Shown here one piece after another: positions 1-8,762 of a stretch of 64,000 nt of DNA. Source of the stretch: SZAS-79 sp963844255 (GTDB taxonomy: Bacteria > Pseudomonadota > Gammaproteobacteria > Burkholderiales > SG8-39); the NCBI GenBank assembly GCA_963844255.1, contig CAWJNP010000083.1, positions 24,176-88,175 on the forward strand, given 5' to 3'. Under the pieces are notes generated by a model. That model saw nothing but the letters and a program-made list of their open reading frames with translations, did no database searches and was not told the origin of the DNA. Each line of letters begins with the position of its first letter. Position 1 is the first letter of the stretch. A program made the position numbers and the translations under genes.

Positions 1-699
1 TTGCTCGACGACCTCAGCGATGAATGTCCTACCGAAGTGGTCGGGGAAGCCGAAAACGGGCTGCAGGTTCTCGACAGATTGCCGACGAGCGGCGCCGAGG
101 TGCTGCTCCTGGACATCCAGATGCCGGGGCTGACCGGACTGGAGATTGCACGGCATCTGGAACCATTGGAGTCCGGCCCCGCAATCATCTTTATCACTGC
201 GCACGATGCTCACGCGGTTCAGGCGTTCGAGTTGAACGCACTTGACTATCTGCTCAAGCCGGTCAGATCCGAACGGCTCGGCGTCGCGCTAAAAAAAGTG
301 CAGCATTCCGGGCCGCCGCCCAAGGAGGCCTTGGCGCGCGCTCACCCCGCGTCACGAACCAGCTTTTCAATCGTCGAGCGCAATCGGATCCAGCTGGTTC
401 CGCTGACCGCGATCGTCTATTTCAAAGCGGAGCTGAAGTACGTCACGTTGCGCACCCGGGAGCGCGAGCACATCATCGAAGAGGCACTCGTGTCGCTGGA
501 GAAGGAATTCGCGGACGAGTTCATCCGGATCCACAGAAACTGCCTCGTTGCCCGAGCTGCCATCACCGGTTTTGAGCGGGCCGTCGGCAGCAATGACGAG
601 GAATCCCGTTGGGAAGTGCTGCTCGATGGCGTGCCTGAGCGATTGCCGGTGAGTCGCCGGCAATGGTCGGCTGTCAGGGACATTCTCGAAGACAGGTGA
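1..699 (+). CDS. algR: LytTR-family response regulator (AlgR type), 5' end cut by window
   Basis: Two-component response regulator with a receiver domain followed by a LytTR DNA-binding domain. The frame is open from base 1 and no true start is visible. Relatives begin with a short strand carrying the VDDEP acidic pocket, which is missing here, so roughly 15-18 residues lie upstream of the window. The phospho-acceptor Asp is in LLLDIQMPG (residue 38 as read). The conserved Lys follows in LLKPVRSE. The LytTR half starts near residue 120, with the characteristic YFKAELKYV and IRIHRNCLV segments. An AlgR-type gene directly upstream of hemC is a recurrent gammaproteobacterial and betaproteobacterial arrangement. 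The partner would be an AlgZ/FimS-like kinase, probably just upstream. Its target genes cannot be told from the sequence. Confidence 0.85.
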   Translation: MLDDLSDECPTEVVGEAENGLQVLDRLPTSGAEVLLLDIQMPGLTGLEIARHLEPLESGPAIIFITAHDAHAVQAFELNALDYLLKPVRSERLGVALKKVQHSGPPPKEALARAHPASRTSFSIVERNRIQLVPLTAIVYFKAELKYVTLRTREREHIIEEALVSLEKEFADEFIRIHRNCLVARAAITGFERAVGSNDEESRWEVLLDGVPERLPVSRRQWSAVRDILEDR

Positions 700-728
700 A
701 GGGCTGCTAGAATTCCCCCACTTCCCGC

Positions 729-1691
729 ATGACTTCCGCCACGAAACCTCCCGCAGCGCCCGGCTTCACGCCTGAGCGGCTGATCATTGCAACGCGCAAG
801 AGCCGGTTGGCGCTCTGGCAGGCTGAGCATGTGCAGGGCCGGCTTGCAGCGCTCTATCCGGGCTGCCGCGTCGAATTGCTGCCGATGAGCACGCGGGGCG
901 ACGAGATGCTGGGGGCGCGACTCTCCGAAGAGGGCGGCAAAGGGCTGTTCGTCAAGGAGTTGGAACGTGCACTCGCCGATGCACGTGCCGACATCGCGGT
1001 TCATTCCATGAAAGATCTCCCGGTGGAACTTCCCGAAGGATTCGCGTTGGGAGCGATTACGGAGCGCGAAGACCCGCGCGACGCGTTCGTTTCGAACAGG
1101 TACGCCGAATTGGCCGATCTTCCGTCGGGGGCCGTTGTGGGCACTTCCAGTCTGCGTCGCGCAGCGCAGATTTCCGAGCGCTTCCCGGCGCTGGAAATCC
1201 GCACGCTGCGCGGTAATGTGGATACCCGCCTTGCCAAGCTCGACGGTGGGGAGTATGCGGCCATCGTTCTGGCCGCCGCAGGCCTGAAGAGACTGGGGCT
1301 TGCGTCGCGCATTCGCGGCTTCCTAAGCATCGAACAGAGTCTTCCGTCTCCCGGACAAGGTGCACTTGGAATCGAGTGCCGGGCGGATCGCAGCGACATA
1401 CTTGCCGCGCTCCAGCCTCTGGTGCATGCCGGGTCGTCGGCATGCGTGCAGGCCGAGCGGGCAGTGAACCGCGCGCTTGGCGGTAACTGCAGCATTCCGA
1501 TCGGCGCCTTTGCGGACCTCTCGGCCGGCGTGCTGAGGTTGCGCGGGCTGGTTGCCTCGGCCGACGGCAGCCGCATCGCGCGCGCCGAGGAATCGGGACC
1601 GCAAGACGCGCCGGAGGCGCTCGGGATGCATCTGGCACACCGCCTGCGGGAACGCGGGGCTGCGGAGATACTGGCCGCGCTGGTACCGTGA
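729..1691 (+). CDS. hemC: Porphobilinogen deaminase (hydroxymethylbilane synthase)
   Basis: Polymerises four porphobilinogens to hydroxymethylbilane in tetrapyrrole synthesis (cytoplasm). The protein has 320 residues, slightly longer than the usual ~310 because of a short Pro-rich N-terminal lead. The dipyrromethane cofactor attaches to the Cys of LGGNCSIPIGAF (Cys254). Catalytic and substrate-binding blocks are visible: ATRKSRLALWQ at residue 21, HSMKDLP near residue 92 and GTSSLRR near residue 138. The gene lies 29 bp after the AlgR-type regulator and its TGA overlaps the GTG of hemD (GTGA). Translational coupling of hemC and hemD is therefore likely. Confidence 0.97.
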   Translation: MTSATKPPAAPGFTPERLIIATRKSRLALWQAEHVQGRLAALYPGCRVELLPMSTRGDEMLGARLSEEGGKGLFVKELERALADARADIAVHSMKDLPVELPEGFALGAITEREDPRDAFVSNRYAELADLPSGAVVGTSSLRRAAQISERFPALEIRTLRGNVDTRLAKLDGGEYAAIVLAAAGLKRLGLASRIRGFLSIEQSLPSPGQGALGIECRADRSDILAALQPLVHAGSSACVQAERAVNRALGGNCSIPIGAFADLSAGVLRLRGLVASADGSRIARAEESGPQDAPEALGMHLAHRLRERGAAEILAALVP

Positions 1692-2467
1692 CGCCGGACG
1701 CTCGCCCGCTTGCCGGGCGCATCGTCGTCGTTACGCGCCCCGAACATCAGGCGGCAGCGCTTGCGGCACGAATCGAAGAAGCCGGAGGGCGGGCGCTGCG
1801 GTTCCCGGTGATTGCAATCGAGCCTGCAACAAGCCCTGAACTCGATTCAATCATCGACGCGCTCGATTCATTCGATCTGGCAATATTCATCAGTCGCAAT
1901 GCGGTTGCGCAGGGTCTGGATCGGATTCAGGCGCGTCGCGAGTGGCCGCCCGGCATCGCGACAGCGGCAATTGGTGGCGGAACACGGCAGGCGCTTGAAG
2001 AAAGGGGCTTTGAACAGACTCTCTCGCCGGATGGCCTGGCTGACAGCGAGGCGCTCCTGCGCCATCCCGGCCTTGCCGAACTTGCCGGGAAGCGGGTCGT
2101 GATATTCCGGGGAGAGGGTGGGAGGGAGGCGCTCGCGGATGGATTGCGCGCGCATGGTGCCAGCGTGGTTTATGCGGAATGCTACAGGCGCAGAATGCCC
2201 TCTCTTGATCCTGGCCCGTTGCTCGCCAACCTTGGCAGCGGCACAGTGGATGCGATTGTCGTGACAAGCGGGGAAGGCCTGGCAAATCTGGTCAGCATGC
2301 TCGGCGGTGGCGCTGCCGAACTTCTGGCGGGGACGCGCCTGTTCGTTCCCCATGCACGGCTCACCGACACAGCGCGCTCGCTGGGTGTTTCGGATCCGGT
2401 CGTCGCGGGTCCCGCTGACGAGGATATGCTTTCTGCGCTGGTTGCCTATTTCGGCCGCGCAGGATAA
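1688..2467 (+). CDS. hemD: Uroporphyrinogen-III synthase
   Basis: Closes and inverts ring D of hydroxymethylbilane to give uroporphyrinogen III. It starts with GTG at 1688, overlapping the hemC stop. The family is poorly conserved, but the N-terminal VVVTRPEHQAAALAARI segment, the FISRNAV segment and the C-terminal VTSGEGLANL block are typical. Length (259 aa) fits. The identification rests on these motifs together with its place between hemC and hemX. A 37-bp gap separates it from hemX. Confidence 0.93.
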   Translation: MTPDARPLAGRIVVVTRPEHQAAALAARIEEAGGRALRFPVIAIEPATSPELDSIIDALDSFDLAIFISRNAVAQGLDRIQARREWPPGIATAAIGGGTRQALEERGFEQTLSPDGLADSEALLRHPGLAELAGKRVVIFRGEGGREALADGLRAHGASVVYAECYRRRMPSLDPGPLLANLGSGTVDAIVVTSGEGLANLVSMLGGGAAELLAGTRLFVPHARLTDTARSLGVSDPVVAGPADEDMLSALVAYFGRAG

Positions 2468-2504
2468 AACCTCTGCATAGAGTCGCATTGTCTGAACATC
2501 CGCC

Positions 2505-3566
2505 ATGGTCATGGATACAAACGAAATCAGCGTAGCCCCACCCGCCACAGAAACGGCTCCTTCGCGCTGGAAGCGCGCCGCCGCTCTGGTCGCCATTGTC
2601 GGCGCCCTGGTGCTGGCCGGAGGTTACGGGTGGTACGACACCCGCGTCAGAATCGGCGCGACGCAAGACGAGCTCGCCCGGCGGTTGCGCGATATCGAGA
2701 CCGAAAGCCGCGAGGCCAAAATGCTCGCCGGGCAGGCGAACGAATCGATGCGTGACGCGCAAGCAAAGATCGCGGTACTCGAAGGTCGTCTTGCCGAGTC
2801 GCAAAGTCAGCAACTCGCACTCGAGTCGCTGTATCAGGAGCTCTCGCGGAACCGCGACGAGTGGGCGCTTGCCGAAATCGAGCAGGTGCTGACGATTGCT
2901 GCCCAGCAGCTTCAGCTCTCAAGCAATGTTCGTGCTGCGCTGCTGGCGCTGCAACTGGCCGAATCGCGCCTCGCACGCAGCGATCGTCCGCAGTTCATTC
3001 CTGTGCGCAAGGCGCTTGCGCGCGACATCGAGCGCCTGCGCGCCCTTCCAAGTGTCGATATCACAGGGTTGTCCCTGCGTCTGGATGAACTGGTCGCCGC
3101 GGTGGATGGACTCCCGCTTGCGTTTGACGAACGTTCCCAACCTGCCGGGAAGGGCGACGTGACCGGGGCCGCGGACATCGTACCGGCGGGATTTTTCGCA
3201 CGATTCGGGGCCGAATTGTGGGCCGAACTCCGCACCCTGATCCAGATCCGCACGATGGATGGGCCTGAGCCGCCGCTGCTTCTGCCTTCCCAGGCCTATT
3301 TCCTTCGAGAGAATCTCAAGCTGCGGCTGCTGAATGCACGGCTGGCGCTGGCAATGCGGGACGAAGCGGGATTTCGCGAGGACGTGCGCGTCGCGCAAAC
3401 ATGGCTGAAACGCTATTTCGACTCGCGTTCCAAGCCGGCAGGGAGCTTCTCAGCGCAGTTGAAACAGCTTGGCGCAGCGGCGCTGACGTTCGAATTGCCC
3501 ACGCTGGTCGACAGCCTGGAAGCCGTTCGGAGCTTCAAGGCGCATCGCGAGCGCCGCGGCAGCTAG
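2505..3566 (+). CDS. hemX: HemX-like membrane-anchored protein
   Basis: Belongs to the HemX (uroporphyrinogen-III C-methyltransferase-like) family found downstream of hemD in many Proteobacteria. The name is historical: there is no methyltransferase domain. One N-terminal transmembrane segment (about residues 25-47) is followed by a long periplasmic coiled coil (about residues 50-115, rich in Glu/Arg/Gln) and a helical domain. The exact start is uncertain: ATG codons at 2505 and 2511 are both possible. The gene ends 4 bp before hemY, so the two are almost certainly co-transcribed. The proposed role is assembling or scaffolding heme-synthesis enzymes at the inner membrane; this is not proven for the family. 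Confidence 0.85.
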   Translation: MVMDTNEISVAPPATETAPSRWKRAAALVAIVGALVLAGGYGWYDTRVRIGATQDELARRLRDIETESREAKMLAGQANESMRDAQAKIAVLEGRLAESQSQQLALESLYQELSRNRDEWALAEIEQVLTIAAQQLQLSSNVRAALLALQLAESRLARSDRPQFIPVRKALARDIERLRALPSVDITGLSLRLDELVAAVDGLPLAFDERSQPAGKGDVTGAADIVPAGFFARFGAELWAELRTLIQIRTMDGPEPPLLLPSQAYFLRENLKLRLLNARLALAMRDEAGFREDVRVAQTWLKRYFDSRSKPAGSFSAQLKQLGAAALTFELPTLVDSLEAVRSFKAHRERRGS

Positions 3567-3570
3567 CCTG

Positions 3571-4743
3571 ATGCGAGCGCTCTTCTGGTTGCTGGCCGTC
3601 TTTGCGTCCGCCGTGGCACTCGCCATCGTCGGGCGAGCCAACGAAGGCTACGCACTTTTTGTCTATCCGCCCTGGCGCGTCGAGCTGTCGCTGGTTCTCT
3701 TTGTCGTGCTGGTTGCGGGCACCTTCGTCGTCGTGTATCTGCTCGCCCGGCTGGTTCATCACACGCTGCATCTTCCATTACACGTCAGGGCGTTCAGGGA
3801 GCGGCGGCGTATTGCCAGGTCGCGTGAGGCTTTGCTTGGTTCGGCACAGGCGTATTTCGAGGGACGCTACGCGCGCGCGGAGAGCGAGGCCAGGCGCGCG
3901 TTTGACGGCGGCGACTCGCGCCCGCTGGCCGCGCTGTTCGCCGCGCGTGCGGCGCACTTTCTGCGCGCTGCGGACCGGCGTGACGCGTGGCTTGAGAAGG
4001 CTGCCGAGTCGGGTGATTCGCTCCATGTCGCGAGACTGGTGACGCAAGCGGAACTTCTGCTGGACGAACGTGATTTTGCCGGCGCCCGCAAGGTACTCAG
4101 GGATCTGCATGACTCGGGTCCGAAGCACATCGCCACCCTGCGTATGCTGCTTCGAGCCGAGCTTGGTGGACGAAACTGGGAGGAGGTGCTGCGGCTGACG
4201 GGTGTTCTTGCGAAGCGGGACGCGATCTCGCCCGCGCTGCAGGATGAATACAAGAGCCGGGCGCTTGTCGAACTGCTGGGCGGATTGTCGAGCGATCCGG
4301 CCGGACTGGAAGCGCGCTGGCGTCGATTGCCTTCACGTGACCAGGTCATTCCACGGGTTGCGGCCGCGGCCGCGCGCATTGCCGCGAAGGCCGGGCGTAC
4401 GTCCCTGGCGCGGGAAATCCTCGAAAAAGCGCTGGTGCAGGACTGGATTCCCGTGCTGGTCGACCTGTATGGTGAAACCTCATCCGACGACGTGCGCCTG
4501 CGGATCGAAAAGGCCGAACACTGGCTTCTGGAACACCCGGGCGATGCACGGCTTCTGCTCACCCTCGGACGCTTGTGTATCCGCGCGGAACTATGGGGCA
4601 AGGCGCAGAACTACATCGAGGCAAGTTTGTCGTTCGAACCAAATCGAGAATCGCATCTGGCGCTTGCGCGGCTGTTCGAGCGTTTGGGACGGCAAGGGGA
4701 CGCGGGCGCGCAGTACCGCAAGGCCGCCGAGGCGACGGTCTAG
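3571..4743 (+). CDS. hemY: HemY-like TPR membrane protein
   Basis: Proteobacterial HemY family, not the protoporphyrinogen oxidase of Gram-positive bacteria that shares the name. Two transmembrane segments lie at the N-terminus (about residues 5-22 and 40-62). They are followed by a long helical, TPR-like region of repeated Ala/Arg/Leu-rich helices to residue 390. The gene starts 4 bp after hemX, continuing the hemCDXY unit. Its last four bases overlap the last four bases of the convergent hemF, leaving no room for an intergenic terminator. The biochemical role is unclear; a part in organising late heme synthesis is inferred from conserved linkage. Confidence 0.88.
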   Translation: MRALFWLLAVFASAVALAIVGRANEGYALFVYPPWRVELSLVLFVVLVAGTFVVVYLLARLVHHTLHLPLHVRAFRERRRIARSREALLGSAQAYFEGRYARAESEARRAFDGGDSRPLAALFAARAAHFLRAADRRDAWLEKAAESGDSLHVARLVTQAELLLDERDFAGARKVLRDLHDSGPKHIATLRMLLRAELGGRNWEEVLRLTGVLAKRDAISPALQDEYKSRALVELLGGLSSDPAGLEARWRRLPSRDQVIPRVAAAAARIAAKAGRTSLAREILEKALVQDWIPVLVDLYGETSSDDVRLRIEKAEHWLLEHPGDARLLLTLGRLCIRAELWGKAQNYIEASLSFEPNRESHLALARLFERLGRQGDAGAQYRKAAEATV

Positions 4744-5636
4744 GCCCAGTCCCTGGGCACCAGAAAATCCGAATACAGTCGCGCTTCCGGAGATCCTGGC
4801 TCCGGCTTCCAGTCGTACTGCCAGCGTACGACCGGTGGCATGGACATCAGGATGGATTCGGTGCGTCCGCCCGATTGGAGTCCGAAAAGCGTTCCGCGGT
4901 CCCATACGAGGTTGAACTCTACGTAGCGTCCGCGGCGATAGGCCTGGAACCGGCGCTCGTGCTCGGAATACGGGAGATCCTTGCGCCGCTGGAGTATGGG
5001 CACGTAGGCAGCGAGGAAACGATCGCCTGCACTCTGCATGAGCGCGAACGAGAAATCGAAACCGCGCTCCGAGAAATCGTCAAAGAATATCCCGCCTATG
5101 CCGCGCGCCTCGTTGCGGTGTTTCAGGAAGAAGTAGTCGTCACACCATCGCTTGAAGCGCGGGTGATACTCCGGGCCGAAGGGCTCTAGCGCCGCACGGC
5201 ATGTGGCGTGAAAATGGCGCGCGTCCTCCTCGAACCCGTAGTAGGGGGTGAGATCCATGCCGCCGCCAAACCACCAGACCGGATCCTCCCCGCGCTTCAG
5301 TGCAACGAAGCAGCGGACATTCATGTGTACCGTCGGGCAGTACGGATTGCGTGGATGAAGAACCAGCGAAACGCCCATGGCATCGAAACTGCGTCCCGCC
5401 AGTTCCGGACGGCTGGCCGACGCGGATGGCGGCAATTTTGTCCCCTGCACGCGGGAAAGGCCCACCCCGCCACGTTCGAACACCGAGCCGTCTTCGATGA
5501 TTCGTGTCGTTCCGCCGCCGCCTTCGGGGCGCGACCAGGTGTCCGACCGGAAACTGCCGCCATCGACCGCTTCGAGTTCGGAGACGATGCGCCCCTGGAG
5601 GTTTGCGAGGTATTTGTGAACGGCTTCGATGTCCAC
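4740..5636 (-). CDS. hemF: Oxygen-dependent coproporphyrinogen-III oxidase
   Basis: Aerobic oxidative decarboxylation of coproporphyrinogen III to protoporphyrinogen IX. The length of 298 aa is standard. Family signatures are clear: GGGMDLTPYYGFEEDARHFH, a Trp-Cys-Asp-Asp-Tyr-Phe block, RGIGGIFFDD and the C-terminal YVEFNLVWDRGT. It lies 6 bp after purD in the dusB-fis-purH-purD-hemF series and converges on hemY. The window therefore holds four heme genes on one strand and this one on the other, meeting tail to tail. Its presence indicates aerobic or facultative growth. Confidence 0.97.
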   Translation of the reverse strand: MDIEAVHKYLANLQGRIVSELEAVDGGSFRSDTWSRPEGGGGTTRIIEDGSVFERGGVGLSRVQGTKLPPSASASRPELAGRSFDAMGVSLVLHPRNPYCPTVHMNVRCFVALKRGEDPVWWFGGGMDLTPYYGFEEDARHFHATCRAALEPFGPEYHPRFKRWCDDYFFLKHRNEARGIGGIFFDDFSERGFDFSFALMQSAGDRFLAAYVPILQRRKDLPYSEHERRFQAYRRGRYVEFNLVWDRGTLFGLQSGGRTESILMSMPPVVRWQYDWKPEPGSPEARLYSDFLVPRDWA

Positions 5637-5642
5637 GGCGGT

Positions 5643-6914
5643 CTACTTTTTCCGGAGTGCGCGGTGACCGATGTCGTGCCGCAACTGCATTCCAGGGAAC
5701 CGGATCGACTCCGCAGTCTCGTAGGCGCGCTTCTGGGCCATTTTTACGCTGTCGCCCAGGGCTGTGACACACAGCACACGCCCGCCGTTCGTGAGCAGCG
5801 TCTTTTCTTCCAACCGCGTCCCGGCGTGAAATACGTGGCCGTCCTGGATTGCCTTGGGTATGCCTTCGATCGCGTCGCCCGTCTTCGGGTCCGCCGGGTA
5901 GCCCCTTGCGGCAAGCACCACACCCAATGCGCAACGGCGGTCCCAGTCGGCCTCCGCGCGGTCAAGCGTACCCGCGATGGCATGCTCTACGAGCTCGAGC
6001 AGATCGGACTTGAGCCGCAGGATGATGGGCTGGGTCTCTGGGTCACCCATGCGGCAGTTGAATTCAAGCGTCTTTGCGTTTCCGGAGACATCAATCATCA
6101 GCCCGGCATAGAGGAATCCCGTGTACGGCAGGCCGTCCTTCGCCATCCCGGCCACCGTGGGCAGGATGATCTCGCGCATGACCCGGGCGTGGATCTGTGG
6201 TGTCACGACCGGCGCCGGGGAGTACGCGCCCATGCCGCCGGTGTTGGGCCCCCGGTCGCCGTCCCCCAGGCGCTTGTGATCCTGGCTGGTTGCCATCGCC
6301 AGGACGTTTACGCCGTCACACATGACGATGAAACTTGCCTCCTCGCCTTTCAGACACTCCTCGATCACGACGCGACCGCCAGCGTCGCCCAGTCCTTTGT
6401 CACCCAGCATGAAATCGACGGCCGCCTTTGCCTCCTCGACACTTTCTGCGACCACCACACCCTTGCCCGCCGCGAGGCCGTCAGCCTTAACGACGATGGG
6501 CGCGCCCTGCTCCTCGATATATCGCTTGGCCAGGGCGGGATCGACGAAGGTTGCATAGCGTGAAGTGGGGATGCCATGGCGCACCATGAATTGCTTGGCA
6601 AAGTCCTTGGATGATTCCAGCTGCGCCGCGGCTTTCGAGGGGCCGAATATCTTCAGATTCTGCGCACGAAACTCGTCCACGATGCCTGCAGCGAGCGGGC
6701 CTTCGGGTCCGACAATCGTGAGGTATACGTTCTCGCGTCGAGCGAATTCGGCCAGCGCCCCGATGTCGGTCAGCGGAACATTCTCAAGGCCGGGCTCGGT
6801 GGCGGTTCCGCCGTTTCCGGGCGCGACGTAGACGACCTGGACGCGGGGGCTCTGGGCAAGTTTCCAGGCAAGCGCGTGTTCCCGACCGCCCGAACCGACG
6901 ACAAGCAGCTTCAT
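5643..6914 (-). CDS. purD: Phosphoribosylamine-glycine ligase (GAR synthetase)
   Basis: Second step of de novo purine synthesis: ATP-dependent ligation of glycine to phosphoribosylamine. It is an ATP-grasp enzyme of 423 aa, the usual length. It begins with the MKLLVVGSGGREHALAWKL nucleotide-binding motif. The VVKADGLAAGKGVVVA ATP-grasp strand and the NCRMGDPETQ block are both present. Its start codon shares a base with the stop codon of purH, so the two are tightly coupled. Confidence 0.97.
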   Translation of the reverse strand: MKLLVVGSGGREHALAWKLAQSPRVQVVYVAPGNGGTATEPGLENVPLTDIGALAEFARRENVYLTIVGPEGPLAAGIVDEFRAQNLKIFGPSKAAAQLESSKDFAKQFMVRHGIPTSRYATFVDPALAKRYIEEQGAPIVVKADGLAAGKGVVVAESVEEAKAAVDFMLGDKGLGDAGGRVVIEECLKGEEASFIVMCDGVNVLAMATSQDHKRLGDGDRGPNTGGMGAYSPAPVVTPQIHARVMREIILPTVAGMAKDGLPYTGFLYAGLMIDVSGNAKTLEFNCRMGDPETQPIILRLKSDLLELVEHAIAGTLDRAEADWDRRCALGVVLAARGYPADPKTGDAIEGIPKAIQDGHVFHAGTRLEEKTLLTNGGRVLCVTALGDSVKMAQKRAYETAESIRFPGMQLRHDIGHRALRKK

Positions 6915-8473
6915 CAGTGTCTGAAGTGCCTTACGCCGGTGAGAACCATGGCGATTCCCCGCTCGTCCGCCGCAGCAATGACTTCATCATCGCGCATGCT
7001 GCCGCCGGGCTGAATCACGGCGATGGCGCCCGCGTCGATGACCACGTCGAGACCGTCACGAAAGGGGAAGAAAGCGTCCGAGGCGGCACAACTTCCGGTG
7101 AGTACCAGTCCTGCATTCCCGGCTTTGATCGAAGCAATCCTCGCACTGTCCACGCGACTCATCTGTCCGGCACCGACACCCAGTGTCATCGCGTCCTTGC
7201 AGAATACGATGGCATTGGATTTGACGAATTTTGCGACACGCCACGCGAACATCAGGTCTTTCAGCTGCGCCTCCGTCGGCGCTTTCCGGGTGACAACCTT
7301 CAGCTCGGAAGCTGCGAGGCTGTTCGAGTCCGGGCTTTGCACGAGCAGTCCGCCACCCACGCGCTTGAAATCGTAGCGCATGACCGCGTGTGCCAAAGGG
7401 ACTTCCAGAATGCGCAGATTGGTCTTGGAGGACAGCAGTTGCTTTGCATCCGGTTCGACCCGTGGCGCAATGATGACTTCGGCGAATTGCCGGCTGACTG
7501 CCTCGGCTGCATCCCTGTCGAGGGCGCGATTGAAAGCGATGATTCCGCCGAAAGCGGATGTTGGATCGGTCGCGAAAGCCTTGTCGTAGGCCGACAGGAG
7601 ATTGTCTCCGCTGGCAACGCCGCAGGGGTTGGCATGCTTCACGATGACGCACGCGGGCTCGGGAAAGCTCTTGACGCACTCCCAGGCCGCGTCGGCATCG
7701 GCAATGTTGTTGTAGGACAGCGCCTTTCCCTGGAGCTGGCGATATCTGGCAAGGCTTCCTTCGATGGGACGCATGTCTGCGTAGAACGCCGCTGATTGAT
7801 GCGGGTTCTCTCCGTAGCGCATGTCCTGAAGTTTGCCGAACTGCAGGTTGAGCACATCCGGGTAGTCCTGGCGCCGGTTCTCGGCATCGAGGGAAAAAAG
7901 GTAGTTTGCAATCGCGCCGTCGTAAGCGGCCGTGTGCGCAAATACCTTTTTGGCCAGCGAAAACCGCGTCGCGTCGCTGACGTTACCGGAAGCCCGTATT
8001 TCTCCCAGCACTTTCGCGTAATCGTCGGGATCCACGACGACAGTTACGCTGCCGTGGTTCTTGGCTGCCGCCCGGATCATCGCTGGCCCGCCGATGTCGA
8101 TGTTTTCGATCGCATCTTCGAGTCTGCAGTCAGGGTCGGCTACGGTCGCCTGGAACGGGTAAAGATTCACGACGATGAGGTCGATGGGTTCGATACCGGC
8201 GGCGCGAATCGCCGCCATGTGCTCACGCGAATCGCGCCGGGCAAGTATCCCGCCGTGGATCTTGGGGTGCAGCGTCTTCACTCGCCCATCGAGCATTTCG
8301 GGAAACCCGGTGTGGGCAGACACTTCGGTGGCCGGAATCCCTGATTTTTCCAGTAACTTTGCCGTTCCGCCGGTCGACAGGATCGATATGCCGAGTTCGG
8401 ACAACGCGCGAGCAAATTCGACAAGTCCGGTCTTGTCGGAGACGCTGAGCAAGGCCCTGCTGATCTTTGTCAT
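6914..8473 (-). CDS. purH: Bifunctional AICAR transformylase / IMP cyclohydrolase
   Basis: Carries out the last two steps of IMP synthesis: formylation of AICAR with 10-formyl-THF and ring closure. Length is 519 aa. The N-terminal IMP cyclohydrolase (MGS-like) domain begins ALLSVSDKTGLVEFARAL. The transformylase domain contains YGENPHQSAAFY and VIVKHANPCGVA, whose Lys-His pair is catalytic. It is placed between fis and purD, as in other betaproteobacteria. Confidence 0.97.
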   Translation of the reverse strand: MTKISRALLSVSDKTGLVEFARALSELGISILSTGGTAKLLEKSGIPATEVSAHTGFPEMLDGRVKTLHPKIHGGILARRDSREHMAAIRAAGIEPIDLIVVNLYPFQATVADPDCRLEDAIENIDIGGPAMIRAAAKNHGSVTVVVDPDDYAKVLGEIRASGNVSDATRFSLAKKVFAHTAAYDGAIANYLFSLDAENRRQDYPDVLNLQFGKLQDMRYGENPHQSAAFYADMRPIEGSLARYRQLQGKALSYNNIADADAAWECVKSFPEPACVIVKHANPCGVASGDNLLSAYDKAFATDPTSAFGGIIAFNRALDRDAAEAVSRQFAEVIIAPRVEPDAKQLLSSKTNLRILEVPLAHAVMRYDFKRVGGGLLVQSPDSNSLAASELKVVTRKAPTEAQLKDLMFAWRVAKFVKSNAIVFCKDAMTLGVGAGQMSRVDSARIASIKAGNAGLVLTGSCAASDAFFPFRDGLDVVIDAGAIAVIQPGGSMRDDEVIAAADERGIAMVLTGVRHFRH

Positions 8474-8522
8474 GGCTTCTGCGGTGCCTGGAAGGGTAGA
8501 CGGTCGCGGTGCGTGTAGGCGC

Positions 8523-8762
8523 TCAGCCTTTGATGCGCAATCGCTGGATTTTCTTGCGCAGCGTATTGCGGTCGATGCCGAGCATAGTCGCGGCGAGCGT
8601 CAGATTGCCTTCGGCCTGGCCAAGTACCAGCTCGATCATCGGTTTCTCGACATTCTTGAGAACCATGTCGTAAATTGATGTCGGGCGCTCGCCATCCATG
8701 TCCTTGAAGTAGCGCTCGAGCGAACGCTTCACTGCGTCGTGAAGTTCGTTGTTGCGGCTCAT
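8523..8762 (-). CDS. fis: Fis-family nucleoid-associated DNA-binding protein
   Basis: A small protein of 79 aa with a C-terminal helix-turn-helix typical of Fis (LTLAATMLGIDRNTLRKKI), which also matches the NtrC C-terminus. The ATG at 8762 was chosen because it gives the usual Fis length. It overlaps the dusB stop codon by 4 bp (ATGA), the classic dusB-fis operon arrangement. A longer open frame upstream runs through dusB and is not coding. Fis bends DNA and modulates rRNA, tRNA and recombination sites. A 49-bp gap to purH follows. Confidence 0.95.
   Translation of the reverse strand: MSRNNELHDAVKRSLERYFKDMDGERPTSIYDMVLKNVEKPMIELVLGQAEGNLTLAATMLGIDRNTLRKKIQRLRIKG

Noticed and set aside
5208..6563. 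A 451-codon plus-strand frame
   Set aside because: Antisense to hemF and purD, which have clear family motifs over the same span.
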